64,000 nucleotides of DNA from Bettongia penicillata ogilbyi. Lineage: Eukaryota > Chordata > Mammalia > Diprotodontia > Potoroidae. The stretch covers positions 6,030,373 to 6,094,372 of the forward strand of contig JAJHZJ010000061.1 in assembly GCA_023548195.1 (NCBI GenBank), written 5' to 3'. The notes beneath the pieces are model-generated. The model worked only from the letters and a program-made list of their open reading frames with translations, made no database searches and was not told where the DNA came from. Position numbers and translations under genes: made by a program. Below, one piece after another: positions 22,995 through 35,200 of the stretch (its first letter is position 1; every line of letters begins with the position of its first letter).

Positions 22995-23260
22995 GCAGAT
23001 AATAATCTGCTAGGTGGCACAGTGGGTAGAATGCTCAGCCTAGCGTCTGCATTCAAATCAGCCTTGGACACTTACCAACTATGTTAACCTGAACAATCAC
23101 TTTACCTCTTTTTGCCTCAGTTTACTCAACTAATAAATGGGAATAATAATAGCACCTACCCTCCCAGGGTTGTTGTGATGACCAAATGAGATTAATAATT
23201 GTAAAGTACTTAGGTCCTGGCACATAGTAAGTGCTATATAAATGTCATTCATTATATTAT
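22995..23260 (+). mobile_element. MIR/THER1 SINE, near full length
   Basis: TAGGTGGCACAGTGGGTAGAATG ... CTTTACCTCTTTTTGCCTCAG ... CAGGGTTGTTGTGATGACC ... TAAAGTACTTAGGTCCTGGC ACATAGTAAGTGC. This is one of the most complete MIR-type copies in the window. Confidence 0.85.
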
Positions 23261-23564
23261 TATTGTTATTTTTAATATCCTTACAGTCATAGCATTGACT
23301 GAAGGGTATAAAGACTACAACATATCAATATTTCTTGATGATATCTTTTTAAAAAATGTATTCTGTAATAATATTTACACATATTTAAAGTTTAACCAGG
23401 AAAAAATGTCATGTCAGAGGGATTTGTATTGTCATGTATGTCAGAGTCATGAGAGTTCCTAAAAATCTAATAGAAATAATTTTTCTCAGTGACTCTCCTT
23501 ATGTTTTACTTTTCACCATTTTTATAAGTTTTGTAATGTTTTTAAGTTTTGGTATTTTCATATA

Positions 23565-23642
23565 CAGGGTGCCGCAAATAACTTAGTACAGTTTTGAATG
23601 ATTAGAACTCAAAACTGCGCTAAGACTTTTTGGGACACCCTG
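23565..23642 (+). mobile_element. Palindromic mariner-type MITE (78 bp)
   Basis: Left arm CAGGGTGCCGCAAATAACTTAG and right arm CTAAGACTTTTTGGGACACCCTG are inverted copies, with a central part AGTTTTGAATGATTAGAACTCAAAACT also self-complementary. The left flank is TA, as for TA target sites; the right is TG, probably a decayed TA. It resembles MADE1-like mariner MITEs. Confidence 0.85.
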
Positions 23643-23835
23643 TGTATTATCTCATTTTATCCTCATAATAACTGTATAAGGCAGGTTATTATAACAGGTA
23701 TTATTACTGAAGCTTAACAGATAAGGAAACAGAGGCACAGAGATGTTAAGTGACTTACCCAGAGGTCACAAAGCTAGGAAGTAGATGTGGTGGAATATGA
23801 TTCCAGTCTCCCAAGAGCTAACGTTCTTTACACTA
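23643..23835 (-). mobile_element. MIR SINE fragment, reverse
   Basis: ATCTCATTTTATCCTCATAAT, CAGATAAGGAAACAGAGGC and AAGTGACTTACCCAGAGGTC. It abuts the mariner MITE. Confidence 0.8.
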
Positions 23836-24569
23836 TTATCAAGGTGCTTCTTGAATTGATTATAGTAATTTTTCTCATTTATTAGGGTACAATGTCCTGA
23901 TTTTCATGTCCTTTGGCTCCCCATATTTTCAATTGCGGGCATTTCTGAGGGAATTCTCTGGAGTCTTTATCACCATATAGACATTTTTGTCATGATATCT
24001 AGTGTGCCTAGTCTAACTGACATAGCAACATGTTAACTATGAACTGTCTTTCAGGGATTCGGATCATGTTTGATTAACTGCCCTGAGTTCTCTTGGATAG
24101 TGTTACTGTGTGATTCATTACCTATCGATTACATAAAAGTTCCTAGGGTATAAAGTTGAGTAAAGCATACCGTTATCTATTGTAATTGTTTTTGTTACAG
24201 TAAAGTCTGTGGGAATTTTTCTCCATTCTAAATCTTTATGGTGATATGAAAAATCTATGTTGGAATTTGCATTAGTTTTATCAAAATTTTGTGGATCTCT
24301 TTATGCCCATTAAATTGCTTGATGTTTTATGAAGTCTTCAAAAAAAGTCGCAATCTCAGCGAGAGCTGAACATTATGATATTTCACAGTATGATTCAAGG
24401 AAATCCTGAAAATATTTAAAGGTGTATCTCAGATTCTGGTATCTCTCTGTAAGCCACATGAGGCTGTCCCCTCCAAAATCTAGGCCAGGACTGGCCTAGA
24501 CCTTCCTCAAATGACAGCCCCAGCCCCAGGCCCAAGCCAACTCATACCTAGGGTTACTTAGTGATTTGG

Positions 24570-24790
24570 GTAATAATAACCTATGTTTCTATACCACTTT
24601 TCAACTGATAAAGAACTTTTCTCCAAAATATTGTTGTGAGGTAGGTAGTACAAGAATTACCATTACTGTTATTTTACAGATGAGGAAACTGAGAATCAGA
24701 AAGATTAAGCAACTTGCCCAGAGTCATTGTCAGAGCAAGGACTTAAAGCTAGGCCTTGTGTCTCAGTGCTGTTTTCATTAATAGCACATT
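24570..24790 (-). mobile_element. MIR SINE fragment, reverse
   Basis: ACTTTTCAACTGATAAAGAAC, TTTTACAGATGAGGAAACTG and CAACTTGCCCAGAGTCATTG. Confidence 0.75.
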
Positions 24791-24932
24791 GCCTCCTGGT
24801 CCCTTAGGAGTGGAGTTGAGGAACCCTGGTAAGGGGAGGGGGTGGATATGGGAGGGCATATATTATAGAATGTGGAATTTTTATTGCTCCAAATGAGGGT
24901 GTCATATTCAGTACTCTCCACATTCCCTTCTA

Positions 24933-25246
24933 GGAGCAGCGAAATAGTGCAGTGGGTAGAGCACCAGCGCAGGAGTCAGGAGGATCTGAGTTCAAATCTC
25001 ACCTCAGACACTTGACATGCACTAGCTGTGTGACCTTGGGCAAGTCACTTAACCCCAGTTGCCTCATCCTGGGTCATCTGCAGTCATCCTGATAAATATC
25101 CGGTCACTGGATTCAGATGACTCTGGAGGAGAAGTGAGGCTGGTGACCTGCACAGCCTTCCCTCTCTCAAAACAAAGTCAAATGCAAGTCATATTATTCT
25201 TTTTCTGATGGCATGGTCTTCTTCAGCAACCAAGGACAAACACACA
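24933..25246 (+). mobile_element. Full-length marsupial tRNA-derived SINE with RTE tail
   Basis: Head GGAGCAGCGAAATAGTGCAG and GTGGGTAGAGCACCAGCGCAG has Pol III box A/B-like tRNA features (GAGTTCAAATCTCACC). A MIR-like core (CTAGCTGTGTGACCTTGGGC) follows, and then a 3' part ending GGCATGGTCTTCTTCAGCAA, CCAAGGACAAACACAC, the RTE-type tail. It would be mobilised by RTE. Confidence 0.85.
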
Positions 25247-25589
25247 CATCTTTCAGGGGTAGGGTACTAGGATAGACCATTTGTATGTGCAATATCATAT
25301 TCCTTATGTGATAAGCCTTATGAAATGTTACTGAATTTTTTAACACTCCACAAGTTGCTTCCTTTTTTTTTCCCTCCCAAGTACAGTAGCATGTGTATTT
25401 ATATTGATGTGGGAGAACTCCTGTATGAAAGTTTCTACTGCCAGTGTGTATAGGCATCTCCTTTGTAACTGACAGTCAGAATTGCCTGAGAGGAATGAAA
25501 TGTTAAGTGACATGCCCCATGGTCACCAAATCATTGGAGTTGCAGCTTGGACTTGAACCTAGGTTTTCCTGAATATCTACTGTTGACTC

Positions 25590-26523
25590 TCTCTCTGTCT
25601 CTGTCTCTCTCCCCCCACTTCATCCCTCAAGTTAATATCTCAAGAAGTGAAGTTCACTTTTTTAATATAGAATGATTCTCAAATTTTCTATGTGGTTACT
25701 TCCTTCAGGGATGCAAGTGGTGCCCTGATAATACCTTTTTCTCTTATGACTTTTGCGCAAGTTTTACCACAAATGCTCCATAGAGGAACTACTTAATTTG
25801 CTGGAGGCCTTCCTCTTGTTCTATGTCTTAATTATGCCAGTGCAACCGAATTGGTTTCTCTGTTTGTTTTTTTATGGAAAAGGGCAGATTCACAAGTACC
25901 TTTCCACTATTTTCAGGCCAGAAAATGGAATTGAAATTTTATTTTTACTTGATCATTTCTAGTCTTGAGTATGAATTTACTTTTTAGAGAACATATCAGA
26001 ATACTGTCTGTGCTTACAGATTCATGGAAAGTCTGAATTCTGGGTATTTGTCTATATAAACAAGTGCACTTGTTGAACTTTGTTATATTTCCCTGGCAAT
26101 GTAAATAGTTCGAAGGTCCATTTCAGTGAAGGGCAATCCACTTATACTTCTGCCCTGAGCCTGTAACCCTTTAACGTTTGAGCTGCTCATTCTTTGCCAC
26201 TTTCAGGGAAACAATGTAGGATTTCAATGGAGAGATCTAATGAACAGATTTTAGATTATTTAGATATAATAATGCTCCGAGGAGATACTTTTGGCGGTAA
26301 AAGGGAAAGACAAATTTCTGGCTAACGGGGTAAAGGACAGAAGAGCTGGGGCAGTGGTACTAGATATTGTAGTTAAACATTTATTAAGAATGTACTGTAT
26401 TTAAAGTTGAAATGGAAAGCACTTCTTGTCCTCAAAGGCATTTTGTTATTGTTATCTTTGAGGGGAATTCGAAAACTGGGGTGGGGGATGAGGTTTTGTG
26501 TAAATGGAAGGGAGAAGAGGGGG
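25590..26523. other. No gene or clear repeat seen
   Basis: Begins with a CT-rich run (about 25588-25612). Otherwise ordinary sequence up to the (GA)n tract. Confidence 0.6.
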
Positions 26524-26673
<150 letters not shown>

Positions 26674-26814
26674 TTGAAACAGCTTGTGTGGAGGTGGCAT
26701 GCCGAACACTTTTGAAAACAGCTGGTAGTCCGTTTGGCCCGACCCTAGAGTATTCGGAAAGGAAATAAAGTGATATATATCTGCAAAGTGAATTTGGAAT
26801 TAATCCGTGGAGGA

Positions 26815-27145
26815 GTTTAAATACTAGGCTGGGGAGTCTGCTCAGAGACACTAGGGAATCACTCAAGTTTTTGAGGAGTGATGGGGTCAGACCTATGCCT
26901 TGGGAGGATTGCTTTGGCAGTTGTGTGGAGGATAGACTGATAAGGGAGATTGAAAGCGGGGTGACCTGTTAAAGTAGTGGAGACAAGAATCTTAAATCTG
27001 GGTGGTGGCAGTGTGAGGATAGAGCAGGGGACAGATGCGAAAGATAGAGTTCACCTGTCTGGGAGGTAGGATTGACCACAGTCTGGCGTAGGAGGGGAAG
27101 AGACAGGATGACTCTGAGTTTATGATGCATCTAGGGCAGCCTGGT
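26815..27145 (+). repeat. Old interspersed repeat (copy A)
   Basis: GGAGTGATGGGGTCAGACC, GGATTGCTTTGGCAGTTGTG and TGGAGGATAGACTGATAAG are shared with 41095-41165. It is a known style of ancient mammalian repeat that I cannot name securely. Confidence 0.5.
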
Positions 27146-27399
27146 GGATACCCTCCCCTTAAATAGGAAAATTTGGAGGAATGTGGTTTAGCGAGTAAAA
27201 TAACGAATTCCCTTTTGTAGACTAACCCGAGGGTAAACGTCCAGCAGGCAGTCTAGCGATTGTCATAGGGGAGAAGGCGGGGTGTAGTGTGAGACTAATT
27301 ATTTTTATTTTTCTGAGAGGTATCCCCGCCTTACTCTGTTAGGCATTTGGGACGTTCAGTTGCAGGGTCGGAACCAGATAGGCGTTAGGAGTAGAGGTA

Positions 27400-27520
27400 G
27401 GTCTGAGGCAGGAAAATCCAGATTAAACTCCCCCTCAGACTCTAGGCAAGTCCTTTTAACTTTTGTGAGCCACACGTGCCTCATCTATAAAATGGGAATA
27501 AAAACAGGCCCCCTACCCCC
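27400..27520 (+). mobile_element. MIR SINE fragment upstream of CpG island
   Basis: GACTCTAGGCAAGTCCTTTTAAC and CTCATCTATAAAATGGGAATAA match the MIR core. It lies about 130 bp before the CpG island. Confidence 0.6.
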
Positions 27521-27649
27521 TGCCAAGCCGTGCCTCAAACAGCTTTCCCTCGGTAGGCACGGCTGGGCTAAACGCCAGAGAGTGAAAAGACAGGCCAAAG
27601 GCCGTCCCTGCCCTCAGGGAGATTACACTTCAGCTGGGGACAGAGGGGC

Positions 27650-28450
27650 CCAGCGTGTCCGTGGGAGGCAATCGAGCGAGGGGCTCCGTGGAAAGCGCCC
27701 CGGCCCCGGGGGCCCCGCGGCACAGGCGCCCACCTCGGCGGGGGTCCTTCCTCCCGGAGCCGGGGTGGGGGTGGGGGTGGGAGGAGGAGCCGGGGCTGCT
27801 GCCCCCGCCCCCGTCACATGGCCGAGAAGCCACAACAACAACAGCGGCCGCGGCGGCGGCAGCAGCGTCGGGCCCCGCGGGCAGCGCGGCTCAGGAGCGG
27901 GGGGCCCCGGGGCCCCATCTCCCCTCCCCATGGAGGAGAGCTTCCTTCACTCCTTCAGCAGCTTGAGCCTGCAGCCCCCGCAGCCCCCGCCGCCCCCGCG
28001 CCGCAGACCCCCCGCGCCGGGGCAGCTTCAGGAAGCACCTCTACCTCCTGCGCGGCCTCCCGGGCTCGGGGAAGAGCACGCTGGCCAGGTAACGGGAGCC
28101 CCCGGCCCCCCACGAGCCCTCCGTCACGCCGGCGCGCGCCCGTGAGGAAGCTGGGGGGCCGGGGGGCTGGGAAGGGGGCGTCGGGGCTGCCGGAGCGCGC
28201 TCCTCTCCGAGCGTCCCGCGGGGGCGGGGGGAGAGGAGGCCCAAGGGGGAGAGGGCGCGGGCGCCGGGGCCGGACCCCCGGAGGTGCCGCGGTGGAGGGC
28301 AGGTGGATGTGGGGTCACTCCAACAGCGGGGGCCTTCCCTTCGGCGGCCCGCGGCTTTTCGGGCCAAGCCCCCGCCCGGGAGGGGTGGCCTGTCAGCCGG
28401 GGTCCGAGGGTTGCCCGGAGGCGCACGTGAGCCCCGCCGCCCCCGAAGTG
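27650..28450 (+). promoter_or_regulatory. N4BP2L1: CpG island promoter of N4BP2L1
   Basis: GC content and CpG density rise abruptly against an AT-rich background, spanning exon 1 and about 350 bp of its 3' flank. The region includes a NotI-type GCGGCCGC at about 27844, GC-box-like runs near 28215, and CAG/CGG-type triplet-rich 5' UTR sequence. No TATA box is evident, as expected for a CpG-island housekeeping-type promoter. The transcription start is not determinable from sequence; it probably lies between about 27700 and 27920. Confidence 0.85.
27930..28088 (+). CDS. N4BP2L1: N4BP2L1 exon 1 (coding part), with frame break
   Basis: ATG at 27930 opens [15 protein letters not shown] and a proline run. 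The Walker A segment ([19 protein letters not shown]) lies in the next frame, from about 28023 to the donor AG|GTAACG at 28088/28089. Read literally, the ATG frame runs past the donor as a Pro-rich peptide with no kinase motif. Removing one C from the six-C run at 28008-28013 joins both parts through [13 protein letters not shown], which matches the expected protein. That also makes the exon 158 nt, the length needed for phase with exon 2. An assembly or base-calling error in GC-rich sequence is the simplest cause; a real individual-specific frameshift is possible. Confidence 0.9.
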
Positions 28451-31400
28451 CTCCCTGGACCCGGGTAGAAGTACTTACGAAGTGCCCACTGTGTGCCCTG
28501 CGGCCCGTGCTTACCTTGGGGTGGGCACAGAGCTTTTCTGGAGCCTACTTCTCACCTGTAAAATGGGCACAGAGGAACCCTTGTACTGTCGACTTCTGCA
28601 GGGTTGCGGAGGGTTGGAGAGTAATGATAAAAGTGCCGGAAAACACTTACTGGAATTACTATTTCCGAATTTGGCGACCCCGCACCCACACAAGGAGGCA
28701 TGCAGAAGTCCACTGCTTTGCTTCCTCATCACTCGGCTCTCCGGGGTCACCAGTGAGTGACCACATCCACTGGCCTCTCAAAACTCCCGTTTCCACCTTG
28801 ACGTTTACAGCATTTGACTCTGTTGCAAATACCCAAACCTTGATGTCCCTTTCCTGGGCTTCCTCTTCCCTGTTATTTTACGATTCTTTTCCTATTTCCT
28901 GTCAAGGAGTCCACCTCCTTCCCTGGTACTCCCCTGGCAACTTCATCTACCCTCATGGATTGTTGTCATCTCTAAGCAGTCGACTCCCAAGTCTACTCTT
29001 CAGATACACTGAATCTTGGCCCTCAGCTCTGGTCCTCATTCCTAATTGATTGCCAGCCTTCTGCTTGGATATCCCCTCTTTCTGTACCTCCTCTTCCTTT
29101 AATTGCCTGCCTGCTAGCTCTCCATCCATCTAGCACCTCAAATTCAACATAGCCAGCACAGAACTTTAAAAAAGGTGTCCTGACTTCCCCATTCCTGTTA
29201 ATTACACAACTGATCTCCTAATCAGCCAGTCCTGAAGTCTTGGAATCATTCTTGCCCCTTACCCCCTCCTTCATACTGTGTCCAGTCAGTCAAATCCTGT
29301 TGCTTCTACTGTCCTACTCACAATATCCATTTCCACTCCCACCATCCCCATTGCAGTTTAGGCATTTTATCTCCTTGCTTTTATTTTACATTCTATGACC
29401 CCTTACAAGAAGGCATGCACCCCCACCCCCCAAAAGAAGCAGATGTGCAGAAATTCACTGATTTCCTTCCTCATCTCCTTAGTCTAAAACTGCTCTTTTC
29501 AGGGTTACTAGTGACCAAATTTACTGACCTCTTACAATTAATTTCATTTCCTCCACTGCCTGAGTAATCCTTTCTGGTGAACAGGGTCTGGTCATGCACT
29601 CTTGGTTCTACATTGGCCACTTAAGTAAGCATGAACTCAACAGCCAATGGGTCCCCAAACAGACTCCAATCTACCTTATCAGCCTTATTTCACAGTTCTT
29701 TCCAATTGTGCTCCAGCCATACCATGCTACTTTTTCTCTTCTCATCCTCCTTCCTGGAAAAGATTCTCTTCCCTATTAGATATTCTTGTCCCTAAATGTC
29801 ATGTCCCTCCAAGAACACTCCCTTGATTGCTTTTAAGAAAAGTAATTCTTCCCTTTCTGAATCTCTTAGATCTCTGTTTGACTTCTACCATACCCTTGGT
29901 TATTTCTGTATGTGTCTCAGCCCTGTATTAGATTAGAATCGTTCTGACGGCAAGAATCTTTGGGGGTTTTTTTGGGGGGGATGTTTAGATCTTCTGTAAC
30001 TAGTTTAGCACCCTTGCACATCGAATATTCTAATAAACATTTGTTGAATATAAAGAGGAGACATACTTATGAATCAAGGAGTCCAATATACCTTCTGTTC
30101 CTCTATTTAGCATGATAATAGTACGGTGCAGTAATGAATCATGGTGAATAGAACATGGAGATCAAGGATCTGAGGTCCTTTGAGCATTGGTGAACAGAAA
30201 CCAGTATAGGACTAGAACTGGGATGTATCAATTTTTATTAAAATTCTTGGTTCACCTAGAAATCTTTAAAACAAAACCATTATATGTTAAGAGACCTAAT
30301 GGTATTACTGGTGATTCAGATGTGGTCATTCTGGCTTTATTCCAAGAACACTGGTCATTTGGTTCCCTCTTGGCTGAGTGACTAGCCATGTGACTTTGAA
30401 CATGTTTCTTCATCAGTAAAATGTGGGGTTTGTATTAAATGTTTTATCAAGACTTTTCTGGCTCTAAAATTTTCCATTTTTTAAGACAGTGTGGTTCTGA
30501 CAGTTTCTATAGAGGTGTGGGATTAATCAGCTTCTTTGTTACTTGGGGCAAAGCTGAGTTTGCCTAGGGTTGCAGAAATAGGGCTAGAGGGCTCTGTTTT
30601 GCACCAAGATGGCCCTGGATCTGTTTGTGGATTGGGGAAGGAGGAAGAATCTCCTCTGAATTAGGCTGTGGAAATGGATCTCTAGCATCATAATTTTTTT
30701 TTCAACTCTCAGCTATTTCATTTTACAAATGAGAAGTCTGAGACCCAGCCTTGATTGCTTATCCAGAGTCACACCTAATTCGTGTCATAGTCCAACAGAT
30801 ACTAGATGCAGTGTTTCTTATTCATCAGAGGATATCTGATTCAACACCCTCCTTTTACAGATCAGGAAACTGACACCCAAAGAGATTTAAATGTGTGTCT
30901 AAGATCACATAGTTCTAAAATGTCAGAGGTAAGATCCGAACCAAGGTCCTCTGGTTCCAGAGCCAGTCCTTTTTCCATTGTGCCAAAATTCTTTATTTAC
31001 ACCTCTCTGCTGCTTGGTGTATATAAACCTAGAAGTAGGAACTCCAGCAGCTATATATTTCAATAGAAAAAGCAGCTCAGCTAGAGAGAATTGAACACAA
31101 GATAATGACTTGTGATCATTCTTGTAGGTGCAGTTGTAGGGGAAATCACTTTTTTCCAAATTTGGTCGTGTCTTGTTTTCCAGATCAGTGTGGTTGTTTC
31201 TTCCTGATGAGATTGGGAATGGAAACAAATTCTGGGACAGGAAAGAATACCGAGAAAGGAAGGGATCAGGACCAGGTCAGGTTCTTACTATGTTTTACAC
31301 TACATTTTTATAGTGTGAAATGATTGAAAAATGGGGAAAACTCCAGTTTAAATTCTAGGGATGTTTAAGTTAATTCAAGTAGAAACTTGTCAGAGAAAAC

Positions 31401-32152
31401 ATTCAGGAATCTTCCCATGGATTGGAAAGTTTAAGTAACTGAGCCAGGGAGAGATTTTCAGAGAGGTATTATCAAGTCAGGAATGTTGCTGAAGGAGAAG
31501 GAAAGAAGAGTACACTTAAATTTTAGGGGTATCTGCAATGTGAGGTGTATTAGCCCTTCATATGTGAAGATTACCTTCTTGAGATTTCACCATCCTTGGG
31601 GGTTGGATGTACATGGAGTTTTTCTAATAGGTGAGAAAGAAATAAAGTATATAAAGCACTTTGAAAATCTTAAAAGTTCTGTGGAAATGCTAGCTGTTAT
31701 GATGATAATTATTGTTATTGTTAATTTTCTTTTACCAACCTTTGAGTCACTGCGCTGGAGCAGAAAGAAGACTGGTCTTGGAGTCTGCACCCAGAGCTGA
31801 CTGATCATAGTCCCTCCCCTGCGTTCTCCTGTCCCAGAGGCCATCCAAGGGCTTCCCTTAGAGCCCTACCACACGCCTGGGCTCTGCCCGAACCAAATTA
31901 AAACATAATTGGGAAATTGTTAACAAAATAAATATATAAGGAATCACAGATACATATTATTACATTTTGAAAGTAAGTTACTGTGGCCCACAGAGATACT
32001 TGTATGCAGTTTAGTGGCCCTCCTGTTTGAATTTGATACTTAGATTGTAATTTTTGGATTCTTTTTTCCTCCCCTCCACCCTTTCATCTCCTGTTAGGAT
32101 CAGGAAAGTTGTTTTGCTTGTGGTTTCCCTCCCATGTATTTTTCTGCACCAA

Positions 32153-32201
<49 letters not shown>

Positions 32202-35200
32202 AATCTTCCGTTTTTTCTTTCAGATACGAATGAGTTTCAATTGATGCCTATTTACCCCAGACCTCTCTCTCTGTCTATTGTCTCTCCCCAGTGATGAGAA
32301 ATAGCAATTCCTCCATGCCCCTTGTTTCTTCCTCCTTGCTACACTAATATATTCGTCCTTTTATGTTGCCTTCTTTTTCCTCTTTTTAAACATTTAAACC
32401 AATCAATCCTCTTTCACCTGGGACCTCTGTTTTTCTCATTTAACTCCCTCAAATAGCCTCTGAAGACATTAAGGTTTTGAAGGGACACATGCTTCTTCTC
32501 CTGTTAGAATGTTAGCACAGTATCATCATACATTTTCCAGCTGTTCAAATAAATTTATCTTTCTGGGTTTCTCTGGACTCTTGTGTTTGTATTTCAGAGT
32601 TTCTTCTCGACTCTGGTGTGGTCATCAGAAATACTTGAAAGTCTTCTATTCCGTTTTTTCCCCTATAGGATTGTATTCAGCTGTGCAGGGTAAGTTTATT
32701 CTTGACTATAAGCCTATCTCTTTTGTCCTGTGGAATATTGTGTTCAAGATCTCTCATGTTTAACAGACACTTGCCAGGCCTTATGTGATCTTTACTGTTC
32801 TTGGTACTTGAACCATTTTATTTTGGAAGTGGCAGCATTTTTCCTTTGACAGATGAGATGTGGATTTTGGTTATGACATTCCTAAGACTTACTTTTGGGG
32901 TTCCTTTTGGGACATGATTGGTGGATTCTTTCATTGTTTTGCCCTCTGGTTCTAATAGAACTGGGCAGTTTTAATTTATGATTTTTTGAAATATAGAGTT
33001 CAAGCTTTTGAAAAATTATGTCTTTCAGGGATTCTAGTGATTCTTAAGTTATGTGTCCAGGTCTTCCTTCTATTTTCTTCTATTTTTTCTTCAATCTTTT
33101 GATCTTGTTTTAGTATTTCTCGTTATCTCATGATCTCATTGATATCTTTTTGGTTTCTTCTGGTTTTCAAGAATTCCATTTCTTAGGTAAGGTTCACCAT
33201 TTTTTCTTTTAAGTTACTTATTTTTTCAGTTCTTTCCTCTAGAACCTTTATTTCATTTCCTTATTTCTTCTTGATATTCCTGTACTCCTTGTGAAAAATC
33301 CATTTTTATGGAATGGGGTAATTATATGTCATTTAAGAGGCAAGTAGGAGACTTATTAGTGGAGGGAAAAAGAGGAGAGCTGAGAAAAAAAAACAACCAA
33401 GAAGTTTACCCTCATCACATTTGACTAAAGGAAGGAATAAAATGCACACTCATTTTGGTATGAAAACCTACCTTACAGTATAGGAAAGTGGGGGAGAAGG
33501 AGATAAGCAAGTGGGGGGGATGATGGAAGGGAGGGCAAAGGGAGGAGGGAGCAATTTGAAGTCAACACTCAGGGAGGGACAGGATCAAAAGACAGAAGAG
33601 AAACAATGAGGGGCAGGTTAGGATGGAGGGTAATTCAGTTAGTCTTACACAACACGACTATCAGGGAAGTCATTTGCAAAACTACACGGATAGGGCCTAT
33701 ATTGAATTGCCTGCCTTCCCAAAGGGAATGAGTGGGGAGGGAGGGATGGGGAGAATTTGGAACTCAAAGTTTTAGGAACAACTGTTTAGTATTGTTGTTG
33801 CTACTAGGAAAGAAGACATACAGTTAATGAGGAATAGAAAGTCATCTGGCCTTACAGGAGAAAAGAGAAGATGGAGACAAGAGAAGGGAGGGATGACAGA
33901 AGAGAGGGCAGATTGGAGATAGGGAAAATTAGATTGCTTGGGGTATTGGGGTGGGGGGAGGGGATAAAAGGGGAGAAAATTTGGAACCAAAATTTTGTGA
34001 AAATGAATGTAAAAAGTTAAATAAATAAATGAAGAAAAAAAAGAAAAAGAAAAATCCATTTTTATTTGAATCTCTGCCTGTAGTTATCAAGTTAGATTTG
34101 CAATAATTTTTTATACTGATTGATATATTTTTAAAAAATAAGAATTTCTCCAATCTTAGTCCATATTGGGGCTTTAGTCTCTGATTCAGTTTTGGGTTGG
34201 GGTGCTTTGTCCTGCTTGGTTTTGACCTGGGTCTCCTAGGTTCTTATGCTGACCTATTCCTCCAGGAATTTAATAACATTTCTCCACACATCTTGAGGTT
34301 CAAAGCATGAGATCTTCAGGGCTCTTTCTGGAATCTCAGAACATAATATTAGACCTCAGAACCCCTGGACTTAGAACTTTTTTTTGTTGTTCTTGGGTGG
34401 AAGAAGGCTTTTTAAAAAACAAGTTTCTCATTGGATTTCTTAATAATTATTTAGTTTGATTTGAAATTACTAGAATAGGTATGTGGGAGGTGCATGGGTG
34501 ACCTCCCTTCCTCTCCCCCTTCTCTTTAGGCAGCTGTTCTTGCTATGCAAGGTAGTTTCAAAGGCTCATGGAATTCATGAGTCTGGAGCTGGGAGGGACT
34601 TTTAGAAGTTCATAGTCTAACCCTCTCATTTTACAGCTGGGAAAACTGAGGTCTAGAGAGGTTAAGCAAGCTGTCCCAGGTCACACAGGTTGGAATCAAC
34701 AGGTAGGAAACCCAATTTCCCTAATAAGAGCCAGAGCTTCTTTTAGGGAGAAGAAACAGATGAGGATTTTTGGAAATATTACAAGCCAGGCAGAGAGAAA
34801 GGATATAACTGTGATGGGATCACTTCAATTTTCTAGTATCTTCTGGGGTACTTTCCCCCCTCAATTTCTCTGTCTCTTTCTCTCCTCAGCTTTTATTTTG
34901 CTGTTTTTTTGTTCCGTCAAGGATCATAATCTTTGGACCATGACGGATAGAAGTGGCTAATAGAGAAGTCAAATAATATATGTGAGGATGTAATAAGAAC
35001 ACCAGTGCCCTAGATGAACTTATGTCACCTGGTCCACATGAACTCCATTCCACTCCAGAAAGAAATGGATGGATAGAATTGCTGAGCCACTGTCAGTGAA
35101 GGTTGAAAAAACTGTGGAGAATGGGTGCGGTACTGCAGACTGGGGAAGGATATGTGTCTCTGAACATGGAGTCTACATACTATAGGCCAGTGAGCTTGAT

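Noticed and set aside
27360..28468. Long overlapping open frames in all frames around exon 1
   Set aside because: GC-rich CpG-island sequence has few stop codons. Only the MEESF start and the P-loop segment are supported by homology.
28303..29049. 248-codon open frame after exon 1
   Set aside because: It runs from the CpG island into an L2 remnant, has no domain and no splice support.
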